From positions 1-16,342 of the forward strand of contig JAQIWT010000687.1 of assembly GCA_034696485.1 (NCBI GenBank): a stretch of DNA of 16,342 bases, given 5' to 3'. Each line of letters begins with the position of its first letter. Positions within the stretch are counted from its first letter, which is position 1. Below, in pieces: positions 1-8,178 of the stretch. The notes below the pieces were generated by a model. That model was not told the origin of the DNA. It searched no databases and worked only from the letters and a program-made list of their open reading frames with translations. Both the position numbers and the translations under genes were made by a program. This stretch comes from Isohypsibius dastychi (Eukaryota > Tardigrada > Eutardigrada > Parachela > Isohypsibiidae).

Positions 1-1358
1 TCATCAGCGACCCTCACCTTCAAGCGACTGTACAAGCGCGAACGCGATCGAAAGCGTTTTTATAAAACGGTATCGATAAGTCAGAGTGATGGGAAATTTG
101 AGATCAATCTGGATCGAAGGAAGTTAAAAACGCCGATGGGGAATTTATTCCGCGTTCCTTCCGAGCCTCTTGCGCTCTGCGTCGCTGCAGAATGGGATTC
201 ACAGAAGGATCATCTGAGACAGTCCTGTATGAACTTTACTAATCTCTGCTACACGGCCATCGATGATCCCATGCAGAGAAGTAAGGAGGAAATGGCTGAT
301 TTGATTATCAAGTAAGAATATTTCGTTTTTCTTGACTTGCATTTGCATTCATTCACCAAAAATGTTCGCCGATAGATATCTGGAGACAGACACGATTTGC
401 TGCCGAGCGGAAGATCCGGTAGAGTTGCAGGCACTTCAGTCACGAGCATGGGATCCAATTGTCAGTTGGGTTGAGAAACGACATCAAGTTGAAATTGGAT
501 GGAGTTGTAATTTATCTGGACCGACAATTCCTCTGATAACCAAGGAGAAAGTTGCCAAACATCTTAGGAGTTACAATTCTTGGTCTCTTATAGGTTAGTT
601 GAAAATGACTTGAGTAACAAATTCGTCCAAATAATTTCATCCTTCTAAATTTTTTTCGTTTTGAAAGTTTTGATTTTTTGATTTTTTTGTTTTACTGTGA
701 GCTTAGCTGTTGTTTTACTTTACAGGTTTCCAACATCTCGTGGAGGCTTTAAAGTCGGTTGTTTTACCATTGGCTTTGGTGGACAGATACATTGATGTCA
801 AAACTGCTGTGGCACTTTCCCGGCTTGAAGAAGAATTTCAGGTAAGATTTCGGTAATTGAATAAATAATATGTTTTTCTCTATGTTATTTCGGAAAAATC
901 GTGCTGATGATTGTCTGAGGGTTTTGCGTTGGATTGAGGTTTTTATGGGGTCGATATTCTTTTTACCGGTGCTGCGTTGCGCTCAAGTACTTGGCTCATA
1001 ATACATGATACACAGAAACCAGATTTTTTTCTACTTCGTCAGTTTCTTTAACGAGATGATTTTCCGCAACTTCGTAATTTGCGGGAGGGTACGTCCCTTC
1101 TTTTCTTGTCGAAACATAATCCGGCTCGATTTGGGCACTTCGGTTGAACAAGTTGAGAACGATGATCTTGGTTTTCGTTCTTCAAAAACATAATGTACAT
1201 TTACTTTGTTTCAGATTGGCCAGTGGGGAAAAGTAGAATGGGCTCACGACGTTGAACTTGAGCACCTCCAATCCCAAATCGCTGCCTCCCTTCTTTTCTT
1301 TTATTTTAATACGGAAAATGGAATCGTCCAACAACATGCTCGGCCAAATGTTCCTTGA
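1..1358 (+). CDS. ATPAF2: ATP synthase F1 assembly factor 2 (ATP12 family), 5' partial
   Basis: This is a mitochondrial matrix chaperone that binds the F1 alpha subunit and hands it to the assembling F1 hexamer of ATP synthase. Coding exons are 1-311, 376-593, 726-841 and 1215-1358 with stop TGA at 1356. All introns are GT-AG and phases close (2, 1, 0). The 262 visible residues follow the ATP12 pattern throughout. KRFYKTVSI opens the domain, INLDRRKLKTPMGNLFRVPS follows, then AAEWDSQ, a DTICCRAEDP segment, the WDPIVSWVEKR block, SYNSWSLIGFQ, and LSRLEEEFQIGQWGKVEWAHD near the end. The human protein is about 289 residues, so roughly the first 30 residues, including the mitochondrial presequence, lie left of the window. 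The third intron (842-1214, 373 nt) holds no credible gene. Identity is from recognised family sequence; exon borders are inferred. Confidence 0.93.
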
Positions 1359-1473
1359 TGAAGATGTCTCGAAACGTGACGACCGTGTGGAATATGAAAG
1401 AAAATGACTGCGACTTTCGCTTCGAATGAAATGTTGCTTCGTGACGACGGTGGATTCGGTGGAGCAAAAGGAG

Positions 1474-1860
1474 CTAATTAACCGGTTCTTGGGACAGTTT
1501 CTCTTGTTCCAGATCTTGTTCTGATTTTTTTCTGGCTGTTTGAAGTTGATAAAATGTAGACTTGCCGGTTGATGGCATCAAGTCCATATCCCCTAACTTC
1601 TTCATCCAGTAAATGGGTGCAAATAGGATGACCAGTAAATATTCTTCAGTGCTTTCGGGACATGTTGCTAGTGGTTTGGCTGCGCGTATACACAGATTTA
1701 TGATATAAACTGGGAGAGCGATAATTGCCATCAAGAGTGTAAATGGGAATATAATTATCCAGATGATGACTATCCCGATGGAGGCTATCACCATCGCATA
1801 TTTGGAAACTTCGTTAAGAATGTTTCCGTATTCTCTGGATACACCGCATGAATACCGCAC
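1474..1860 (-). CDS. possible small membrane protein, terminal exon, unrecognised
   Basis: The open frame ends in TAA at 1474-1476 and stays open up to an in-frame TAG at 1867-1869. The frame opens on GTG, which is not a normal animal start. Either translation starts at the internal ATG at 1792-1794 (G at -3 and +4, giving 106 residues) or an upstream exon joins at an AG just above 1860. The internal-ATG product begins with a hydrophobic stretch of about 37 residues (MVIASIGIVIIWIII and on), probably one or two membrane spans. A second apolar patch (YLLVILFAPIYW) follows, then a charged tail rich in K, E and Q. A possible minus-strand poly(A) signal (TTTATT on plus, 1300-1305) lies inside the last ATPAF2 exon, so the 3' ends would overlap. 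I do not recognise the family, and no first exon could be identified between 1861 and 2500. Confidence 0.4.
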   Translation of the reverse strand: MRYSCGVSREYGNILNEVSKYAMVIASIGIVIIWIIIFPFTLLMAIIALPVYIINLCIRAAKPLATCPESTEEYLLVILFAPIYWMKKLGDMDLMPSTGKSTFYQLQTARKKSEQDLEQEKLSQEPVN

Positions 1861-1963
1861 TGATGGCTACGTCGGGTTACTAATCATTGATGGGAATGAA
1901 AATGATTTATGATTATGAAAAATGAAAGAAAAGCGAATTTTACACGGTGGTGGTTTTGAAATT

Positions 1964-1979
1964 CCCCCCCCCCCCCCCC
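1964..1979. repeat. mononucleotide run C16 (G16 on minus)
   Basis: Sixteen consecutive cytosines are directly visible. The run is likely to be polymorphic and prone to sequencing error, and its minus strand could form a G-quadruplex. It lies between two genes and is in no credible exon. Confidence 0.95.
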
Positions 1980-2486
1980 ATTCTCTTAAACGCGGGGTTT
2001 ACAAGATACAAGCCCCGTTTTCCTGAACTTGCGTTTGGCAATGAACCCTTAAGGTTTGCAATAAAGTTTTTGTTTATGTTAAAAACAATACCGTTATATC
2101 CAAAACTAAAGCAACCCCGGTATTCGGTAATAAAGGCCCAAATTGACCCTCATCGGTCTTCAAAGGATCGCCGCTCTAAAATCGCAGTTTTCCATCAAGT
2201 GACCTTTCGAAAAGTTGCTTCAAGTGACTAACATTACGAGGTTCTAATCCGATAATTACGGCAGTTTTTTGAAAAAAAAAACGGATATGGACATGGTTAT
2301 GGATTGGTTCACAAAAGTTGGGGGTTTCAAAGAAACGGTTTGGCAGCGGAGCGGACTTCATTTAGGACCTCCCCTTCCGTCTGGTCTTGCATTCGTTTTG
2401 GACTTTGCACCCCTCGTGTCTCGCTCGCTTGCATTTTAGCATCGGCGCGCCGCGCCGCGTTTCACCCCATCCCGTCCCGTTCGCTC

Positions 2487-2494
2487 TTCAGTTG
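2487..2494 (+). promoter_or_regulatory. candidate initiator (TTCAGTTG) for eIF4E
   Basis: TTCAGTTG matches the arthropod-style initiator TCAGT with the A at 2490, 39 nt before the ATG. It lies just downstream of a GC-rich segment with no TATA box. This is an inference from motif and position. Confidence 0.35.
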
Positions 2495-2528
2495 ACAGTT
2501 CGTTTCAGCATCTTTTTCAAAGTTCTCC

Positions 2529-3579
2529 ATGTCTGTAAGTGATATTCCTCTTTTATCATCCAGATTCCGTGAAAATATCTTGAATGTTGCAGAGCGATCT
2601 TAAAGAAGAGTCCTTGCCAAGTCTTGGCACTGGAGCCTCATCGAATCATCAATCTGCATCGGATCTCGCAAACAGCGTCAAACATCCCCTAGAAACCTCT
2701 TGGACCCTCTTTTATAAAGACCCCGACGTACCAGCGAAGAATTGGAAAGATGCTGTTAAGGAGGTGTTGGCCTTTGATACCGTCGAGGATTTCTGGGCGT
2801 GAGTTCGAAAACTGTCGTGGATCATCTTCTTTTGAAGAATGCACGATATTATTTCCGTGCAAGTCCCTCTGATATTTGTCTCTTAAAGGCCTTCTTTTGG
2901 CAGGTTGTATCATCATATCACACAGTTTAGTCAGTTGAAGAAAGGCAGTGATTATTCGCTATTCCGCGGTGGCCTTCGCGATTTGAAAAGCATCCGACCA
3001 GAGTGGGAAGATCCTCAAAATAAACATGGAGGAACATGGAAGTTCAACTTCAATAAAGGGACACATCCGGGTCTCTTGGATACACTCTTTCAGGAATTGG
3101 TGAGTCTGCGGATTTCGATCTCGTGATGGATCCTAGCTAAACGCAATAGTATCTCGGTGGAATCCCGTACTACATGGGTCGTTTGGTACTGTACAGGGAA
3201 AGATGTTTTCCCACCAGGTTTCGTTATCAAAAGTGGTTTCTTCTAATTTCAGTTGATGACCTGCGTTGGAGAAATGTACGGCGAAGTGAGCGATTCGGTG
3301 AATGGAATTGTTGCTGCCACGAGAGGGAATCAGTACAGATTTGAATTGTGGACGAGGGATTGCGATGAGCAGCGGTCTCGGCAGATTGGAGACAAGTTAT
3401 TGAATATAATCCCAGCTGGACACAAAATTGCCCTGGAATTTGTGGTTGGTGTAGCTTCTGTTAAATTGGTGATAGTTTGGTGATGATAACATTTGTTTCA
3501 GACCAATACGGAAGCTGAACGAGTATCCAAAGCCCGTGGTCTCAATCCTCGAGCGCAGTTGAGCCTGTACAAGCAGTAA
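2529..3579 (+). CDS. eIF4E: eukaryotic initiation factor 4E-like cap-binding protein (class I type)
   Basis: This protein binds the mRNA 5' cap and recruits eIF4G for translation initiation, acting in the cytoplasm. Exons are 2529-2534, 2593-2798, 2904-3099, 3253-3444 and 3502-3579 (stop TAA), giving 225 residues. The first exon codes only Met-Ser. The conserved core starts at HPL (33-35). The cap-sandwich tryptophans are W53 (KNW) and W105 with E106 (PEWEDPQNKHGGTW). W169 lies in ELWTRDC. The eIF4G/4E-BP contact block VEDFWALYHHI, with W70, is intact. W53 marks it as class I, since 4EHP has tyrosine there. Two oddities stand out. There are about six extra residues (GGLRDLKSIR) between the SDYSLF block and W105. 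The C-terminus ends QLSLYKQ rather than in the usual RFVV. It may be a divergent paralogue rather than the main eIF4E. Confidence 0.93.
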
Positions 3580-3995
3580 AGTGAACCAGTCTGACCGGAA
3601 ACTGACCAGTGGGAAGCTGCTTCTCATTGTTTCGATTTGCTGCGGATGATCCTGGCCAAATATTCGTGGTTTTCTAATTCCTTTATTGAAAAAATGACGA
3701 AGGAGGATTGTTCGCTTAATTTATGTTTGTTTTTCTATTTGGGTCTAACGGAAACGTCATTTATCATTTAGAATATAAATTCATTCAGTTCGCTAAATCT
3801 CTGCGTTTCCCACTTCCGGGCCCGATGATGGCGTAAATTGTTTGCCTTTGCTTATGACATCGGGAATGCAGATTTCGTTGGTCTCTTTTTAGGGACTAGA
3901 TGAATAAAACCGTGAAACGGAAGGAGAAATATATTATAACAGCATAAAACAAAAATCATCGTAAAACATGAACTAATTCACTGTCTTCAAACCAC
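3580..3995. other. convergent 3' regions of eIF4E and BROX
   Basis: No coding exon is seen. The stretch separates two stop codons pointing at each other and must hold both 3' UTRs. For eIF4E there is AATATA at 3772-3777 and canonical AATAAA at 3903-3908. For BROX the minus strand has AATATA (plus TATATT, 3930-3935) and AATAAA (plus TTTATT, 3682-3687). If the canonical signals are used, the two mRNAs overlap by about 250 nt. Confidence 0.55.
3903..3908 (+). promoter_or_regulatory. candidate poly(A) signal AATAAA for eIF4E
   Basis: This is a canonical hexamer on the plus strand 324 nt after the eIF4E stop. A weaker AATATA at 3772 is nearer and could be used instead. Confidence 0.4.
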
Positions 3996-5837
3996 TTAAT
4001 ATGGATCTTTGTAAGTTCCAAATAAGCCGAAAAATCGGCCTTCTCGTTTAACCTGACTGAGATCAAAAGCTTTATATGTAGCCGGTGTCCAGCTGGGATG
4101 AACCGGCGGAAGTGTAAAATCTTCAGGACTGACCAATCCGAATGTTGCTTTCATTTCCAATTGTGGAACAACGGTCGACACTTTCTGATGATATCTGCAA
4201 AGTGAGACAACTATTCGAAAAAATTCCAAAACTGTCGTGCCGGTGGCGGAGGTGAATTTGAATGTAAAAAAACAGTTTGATAATTTGGTAAATAATCGGT
4301 AAAAAGAGACTTCAAGTATGATGTCGAGTTGCACTTTCGAAATGATAAGCCCACTTTCCATTTAGAGGGAACAGTCAGAGCTACCTGAGAGGAGCAATGA
4401 AAACTTGGAGGAAATAAAATGGTAGAGCTTATTAAATTGAGCCATGTCTTTTTCGCAACAAAAAGATGTGCGAACAACTTACATCATTCCGTTTTCTCGG
4501 TCGCACTTTTCAAGGACACGTTCGATGCGCAGTTTCAGCTTACGAAAGAATGGATGTTCATCCGGCTTGACGCTCATCCCACTGGCACCTTTGGCCTTTG
4601 CATAATCCTTGCATAACCCACATGCCGAATCGTAATCTAAACAAAAGCAAAATAACCTATCAGAACGAACGGGGATGAAGAAAAACTGCAAAAATGAATT
4701 ACACTTTTGTGCTTCTTGCAAAGCTCGAATAGCTTCGCCGCACTTATCCTGTGCCAGCAGGTTTTCTCCGCAATATGAATAAGCCTACAAAAGAACATGC
4801 AAACTTCATCAAAACCATCTGGGCGTCACTTGATAATCGAAACTGGAATACATTTCAAAAACGTTTCATGCATCGGAGCATGGTCTCTAACCTGTGATGA
4901 ATAAATCGTTGACTTGAGCTGGAGATATTTTCTCCATTTAGGAACTAGTCCATCTTCGAAACCAATCAAGGATGTAGCGGCATTTTCGAACATTTTCGCG
5001 GTTTCATTCGCGAGAGCAGAAATCAAGCTCGATGCATGTTTCAGTTCCATTGCTCTCGCAATTGTCACTGCAAACACAAACTGTCTGTATGATCTTACAT
5101 CAGTCATTTTTATAAAATGGTTATGGAATATACCTTCTTGTGCTTCCGCTGTGCATTGACTTATATAAGCAATTAATACTCTCGAATCCAAATCACTTCC
5201 TTTCGGCGATTCACTCAACAATCTTCCCGTCAAATTTCCGTGCATCTCCTTCAGCACTCCTCCAGCCAAACGCAAACATCTATGCACTTCTTTTGCTTCC
5301 TCAACTGACACCCTGAATCAAGAAACTGACAACGGAAGTGCGATAAATTCTCGGACAACTACTTCTTACTCGTCCTTGCTTCCCAGGAATGCTGCATGCT
5401 TCATGTACCACAACGCAAGGTTGACACTTATATTAACCAGCTCAAAAAGAGCATCCTGTTGTTCGAGCGGTCCGAGATCCGGTAGAGTGGAATTTGTCCA
5501 ACGAAAAGTGAAAAAGAATCTCAATTTGCTTTCGCCTCCGCGCTCGTCCGTCGCATGTAATAATCCTTGTAATAACGATATATAATTACTATAAGCAGTC
5601 ACAATATCTGCTAGATTGGTGGCAGGCGATGATATATAGTCGAGGAAGAGAGCACGAGATTGTCGAAGATCTCTGTGAAAGTAAACAAATCAAACAAACG
5701 CAAATGAGTGAAAAAAGACGACCTGAACTTGCTTACCCGCAGATTTTCAAAGCCTGACCATCTTTCGTACATCCTTTCACATCAAAGGTTTGGGGCACGG
5801 TGGCTTTGAGAGGGTTTCGGTGGAAGAAGTGGGACAT
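3996..5837 (-). CDS. BROX: BRO1 domain-containing protein BROX
   Basis: BROX is a Bro1-domain protein that binds ESCRT-III CHMP4 and works at endosomal and nuclear membranes. Exons in transcript order are 5837-5737, 5672-5370, 5312-5134, 5067-4892, 4784-4703, 4636-4483 and 4194-3996 (stop TAA), giving 397 residues against about 411 in human. The ATG (A at -3) opens MSHFFHRNPLKATVPQTF, matching the family start. Further landmarks are DLRQSRAL, the SNYISLLQG block, FELVNISVNLALWYMKHA, EEAKEVHRCLRLAGGVLK, QCTAEAQEVTIARAMELKH, PKWRKYLQLK, CGENLLAQDKCGEAIRALQEA, HPFFRKL, LEKCDRENGMIYHQKV and PQLEMKATFGLV. All seven exons join in frame. The protein ends FGLFGTYKDPY and so lacks the C-terminal CaaX box known in vertebrate BROX. 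The 66-nt third intron is a multiple of three and has no stop. Confidence 0.94.
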
Positions 5838-6096
5838 CTTTGGAGGACACAAAATTGTTTGTTATTGTTTTCAGAATTGAGCTGAGCTGAGCTGAGCTGA
5901 GCGGAAATGGATGGGGTAAAGTTGCATGTGATTGTCAATCAAATTCTTGGATTGGTTTACTAGTCGGCCTTCCCATCCACCAAGTCGCCACTTTACCCGA
6001 ATGCCCCACCCTGACTTAGGTCAATCTTGTTGCTGTTTTATTTGCAAAATTGCAAACGTTCGCTCTGATTTTATATTTCGGTAAAAAGGGAAGGTA
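5838..6096. promoter_or_regulatory. shared divergent 5' region of BROX and COX18
   Basis: These 259 nt separate two head-to-head ATGs and must contain both promoters or 5' UTRs. No TATA box is evident at a fixed distance from either start. The sequence includes the GAGCT repeat on the BROX side. A bidirectional promoter is inferred from layout only. Confidence 0.5.
5879..5902. repeat. pentanucleotide repeat (GAGCT) x4 plus partial copy
   Basis: Four perfect tandem copies of GAGCT are followed by GAGC, directly visible 42-65 nt upstream of the BROX start. On the BROX-sense strand this reads AGCTC repeats, probably in its 5' UTR or promoter. Confidence 0.9.
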
Positions 6097-7259
6097 ATGG
6101 CTTCCATCTGGTGCATTTCTCCTGTCTCACGACTTCGTCCATTTTCCCGTCATTTAAGACGCGACACTCTGACTTGTTTGGCGTCACCTCGTCCATTCTC
6201 TTCATCATCTTCCAGCTCCATATCTTCTTTGGGACAGAGTTTGTCATCCTCGTACCCGGTGCAACTATGTGAGAAAGTCTTGTTGACTATCCACGAGTAT
6301 ACTGGGACTCCATGGTGGGGAAGCATCCTGATCACTGTCATCACTCTACGTTCTCTCATCACCGTCCCCTTTGCTGTCATTCAACGGAGAATGATTGGCA
6401 AAGGAATGAAATTCAAGCCTCAGCTGGATCAAATGGCCAAAGAGCTGGCTGGGGAAGTCAATCTGGCTCAAAAAATGAAAAACTGGACGGACGTTCAAGC
6501 TCGAAATATTTTTAAAATCGAGGTATTGTGGCCAATTTGGATTCGCATAATGTTGACAGAAATTGTAGCTGAAAGAATTCATGAATATTGTTTCCATTAA
6601 TGACATTTCATGAAGATTATGGCTTTTTCAGATGAAGCGCCATACAGCTGACTTTTACGCGAAGCACAACTGTCATCCAGCAAAAGCCTTCATTCTTCCC
6701 TGGTTTCAAATCCCTTTATGGATATCCTTGTCATTCGCACTTCGAAATCTGTGTGGTGGGTGGAATGTGTTTTCATCTAAACCTGAAACGGTTCCGCAGA
6801 AAACGAATGAGGACTTCCGAACCGGTGGGATGATGTGGTTCAAAGATCTGACGAAGCAGGACAAAACGTGGATAATTCCAATTCTGTATGGAGTTTGCAA
6901 TTTATTGTTGGGGGAAATGTATGCGGCAGGAGTTGAGAAGCGAACAAGAATAGTCAAAGTGATGTTGGGAATATCGAGAGTGACCGCTCTTCTACTTGTC
7001 CCAATCGCAGCTGCTGTTCCTTCGGTAAAACAATACAAGTCGCATCTACGAACTTTGTTAATGTGGTGTTGGTACTTTACAGGCCATTTCGTTTTATTGG
7101 CTGACTTCCGGTTTGTTTGGAGTCGTTCAGTTTCTGCTTCTCATGAGTCCGCGAGTTCTGCGGTTTCTGAGAATTCCCCCAATTGTCGCAAGGGTGCATC
7201 CTTACCGAGACATGTTCAGTCGCATCATCTTCCGGAATCCATCATCCAACCAGCTTTGA
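6097..7259 (+). CDS. COX18: cytochrome c oxidase assembly protein COX18 (Oxa1/YidC family)
   Basis: COX18 is a mitochondrial inner-membrane insertase that exports the C-terminal tail of COX2 during cytochrome oxidase assembly. Exons are 6097-6522, 6632-7024 and 7083-7259 (stop TGA), all phase 0, giving 331 residues (human about 333). The start has G at -3 and +4. The N-terminus is rich in Arg and Ser with no acidic residues until D23, as in a mitochondrial presequence, and includes a seven-serine run at 35-41. The Oxa1 domain follows. TM1 is in TPWWGSILITVITLRSLITV with R85. The HNCHPAKA loop and TM2 (PWFQIPLWISLSFALRNL) come next, then GGMMWFKDLT, TM3 (TWIIPILYGVCNLLLGE), TM4 (LLLVPIAAAVPS) and TM5 (AISFYWLTSGLFGVVQFLLL). 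The LTKQDKTWIIP and RIPPIVARVHPYRDMF segments match the family. COX18 is favoured over OXA1 by length and these blocks. Confidence 0.93.
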
Positions 7260-7858
7260 GCGGTACGTTTATCTTGTACAGTGTACTGTAATTTAACGGG
7301 AAAGAATGCTGGAAGATTTCCGAAGAAATCTGGAGGATTTTCGTTACTTTAATCTGACACGAATTTTCGTCTGACTTTGCTTCTACTGTAATTCCACACG
7401 AAGAATAACAAGTGTGAAATTTTCCTTATTCGAGAGTCACGAGAAGAAACATATTTGATTTAGGTTTTGAAAGGAATTTAGGAACAGGAATAAGGATATG
7501 CTGAAATGAGAAGAAGTTTGCTGTATGGTGCCAATGATATCCTGCCGGTAGATGATTTCCACATGAAATTTCGATATGCCTCCGCACTCAGCTTTTACTA
7601 CCTACTAAAACTCTCCAAAACTAAATTAAAATTCAGCCGAATTACTTTCAATATTATTTTTATAAGAGAACATTTCCAAGTGTTGCTACCAACTCGCCAC
7701 TCATCTTCCTTCTTGTTCTAGTAGTTATTAATCTAAATGAGTTTATGTCAAGATATACCGTTTCGCGAATATTGTGTTGTTGTTTTTTTCTATGTAAACA
7801 GATCGAAAGTAAATATGCTCTTGCTTGACTGTACAGTACGCATCTTCTTCTGTAACAT

Positions 7859-7902
7859 TTATAACCAGGAGCATTGCAGTGAATCAAATGCTCCTGTTAT
7901 AA
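7859..7902. repeat. 16-bp near-perfect inverted repeat (hairpin)
   Basis: The left arm at 7859-7875 and the right arm at 7887-7902 pair over 16 bp with one bulged C (7866). The loop is 11 nt (7876-7886). Arms read TTATAACCAGGAGCATT and AATGCTCCTGTTATAA. GTACAG (7831-7836) and CTGTAC (7911-7916) outside it could extend the fold across internal loops. Its role is unknown. Confidence 0.85.
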
Positions 7903-7985
7903 CACTTATCCTGTACAACATAGTATACGAGGGAGGATTTAAATCTTTTCTCTCCCAGGGTGTTAGCAGGTGTGTAAACTTGCGA

Positions 7986-8050
7986 CTAATTGATCAACTT
8001 GGAGGTATATAATCTGATCCGGCTGGACTAAATGAAAAGCGATCAATTAG
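7986..8050. repeat. 10-bp perfect inverted repeat CTAATTGATC ... GATCAATTAG
   Basis: The arms lie at 7986-7995 and 8041-8050 with a 45-nt spacer. Each arm carries TAATTGAT or its complement, resembling a Q50-type homeodomain site. They lie about 90-155 nt upstream of the candidate TATA box. The sequence repeat is seen; a regulatory role is inferred. Confidence 0.6.
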
Positions 8051-8140
8051 CAGTTGTTTGTTTGATCCGCTTCTCTCGAATTCAAGTCGATTGTCAAATG
8101 TTATGATAGCGCTGGACAGTGGTCACTTTTAGTTAGCTCA

Positions 8141-8178
8141 TATAAATAGCCGCAGTTTAGGCCACCCCACTTTCAGAC
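8141..8178 (+). promoter_or_regulatory. candidate TATA-box core promoter with initiator
   Basis: TATAAATA at 8141-8148 is followed by TTTCAGACTT at 8171-8180, whose TCA places +1 near 8175, about 34 nt from the first T of the box. This spacing fits a metazoan TATA promoter. The nearest plus-strand gene is tolloid, which would then have a spliced 5' UTR leading to the acceptor at 9075-9076. No donor could be fixed between them. Confidence 0.4.

Larger units (their letters stand above)
1861..2528. other. non-coding stretch upstream of eIF4E
   Basis: No convincing coding exon is seen on either strand. The stretch holds a run of 16 C (1964-1979), an A/T-rich middle, and a GC-rich, CpG-rich segment around 2440-2460 followed by a pyrimidine-rich stretch, as expected of a housekeeping promoter. 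It could also hold a missing first exon of the minus-strand membrane protein. Confidence 0.6.

Noticed and set aside
1947-2231. 94-codon plus-strand ORF through the C16 run
   Set aside because: The poly-proline part arises from the homopolymer, and the rest shows no domain or splice structure.
4211-4477. 88-codon ORF inside BROX intron 6
   Set aside because: Lies almost entirely in a 288-nt intron whose removal restores the MIYHQKV family sequence.
6312-6515. Alternative-frame and antisense ORFs over COX18 and tolloid exons
   Set aside because: They are shadows of exons with clear family matches in another frame.
1-7259. Idea of a mitochondrial gene cluster (ATPAF2 and COX18)
   Set aside because: The two genes are 4.7 kb apart with eIF4E and BROX between them on mixed strands, so co-location is probably chance.
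7737-8012. 91-codon plus-strand ORF in the intergenic region
   Set aside because: Low-complexity composition, contains the hairpin, and has no recognisable protein features.
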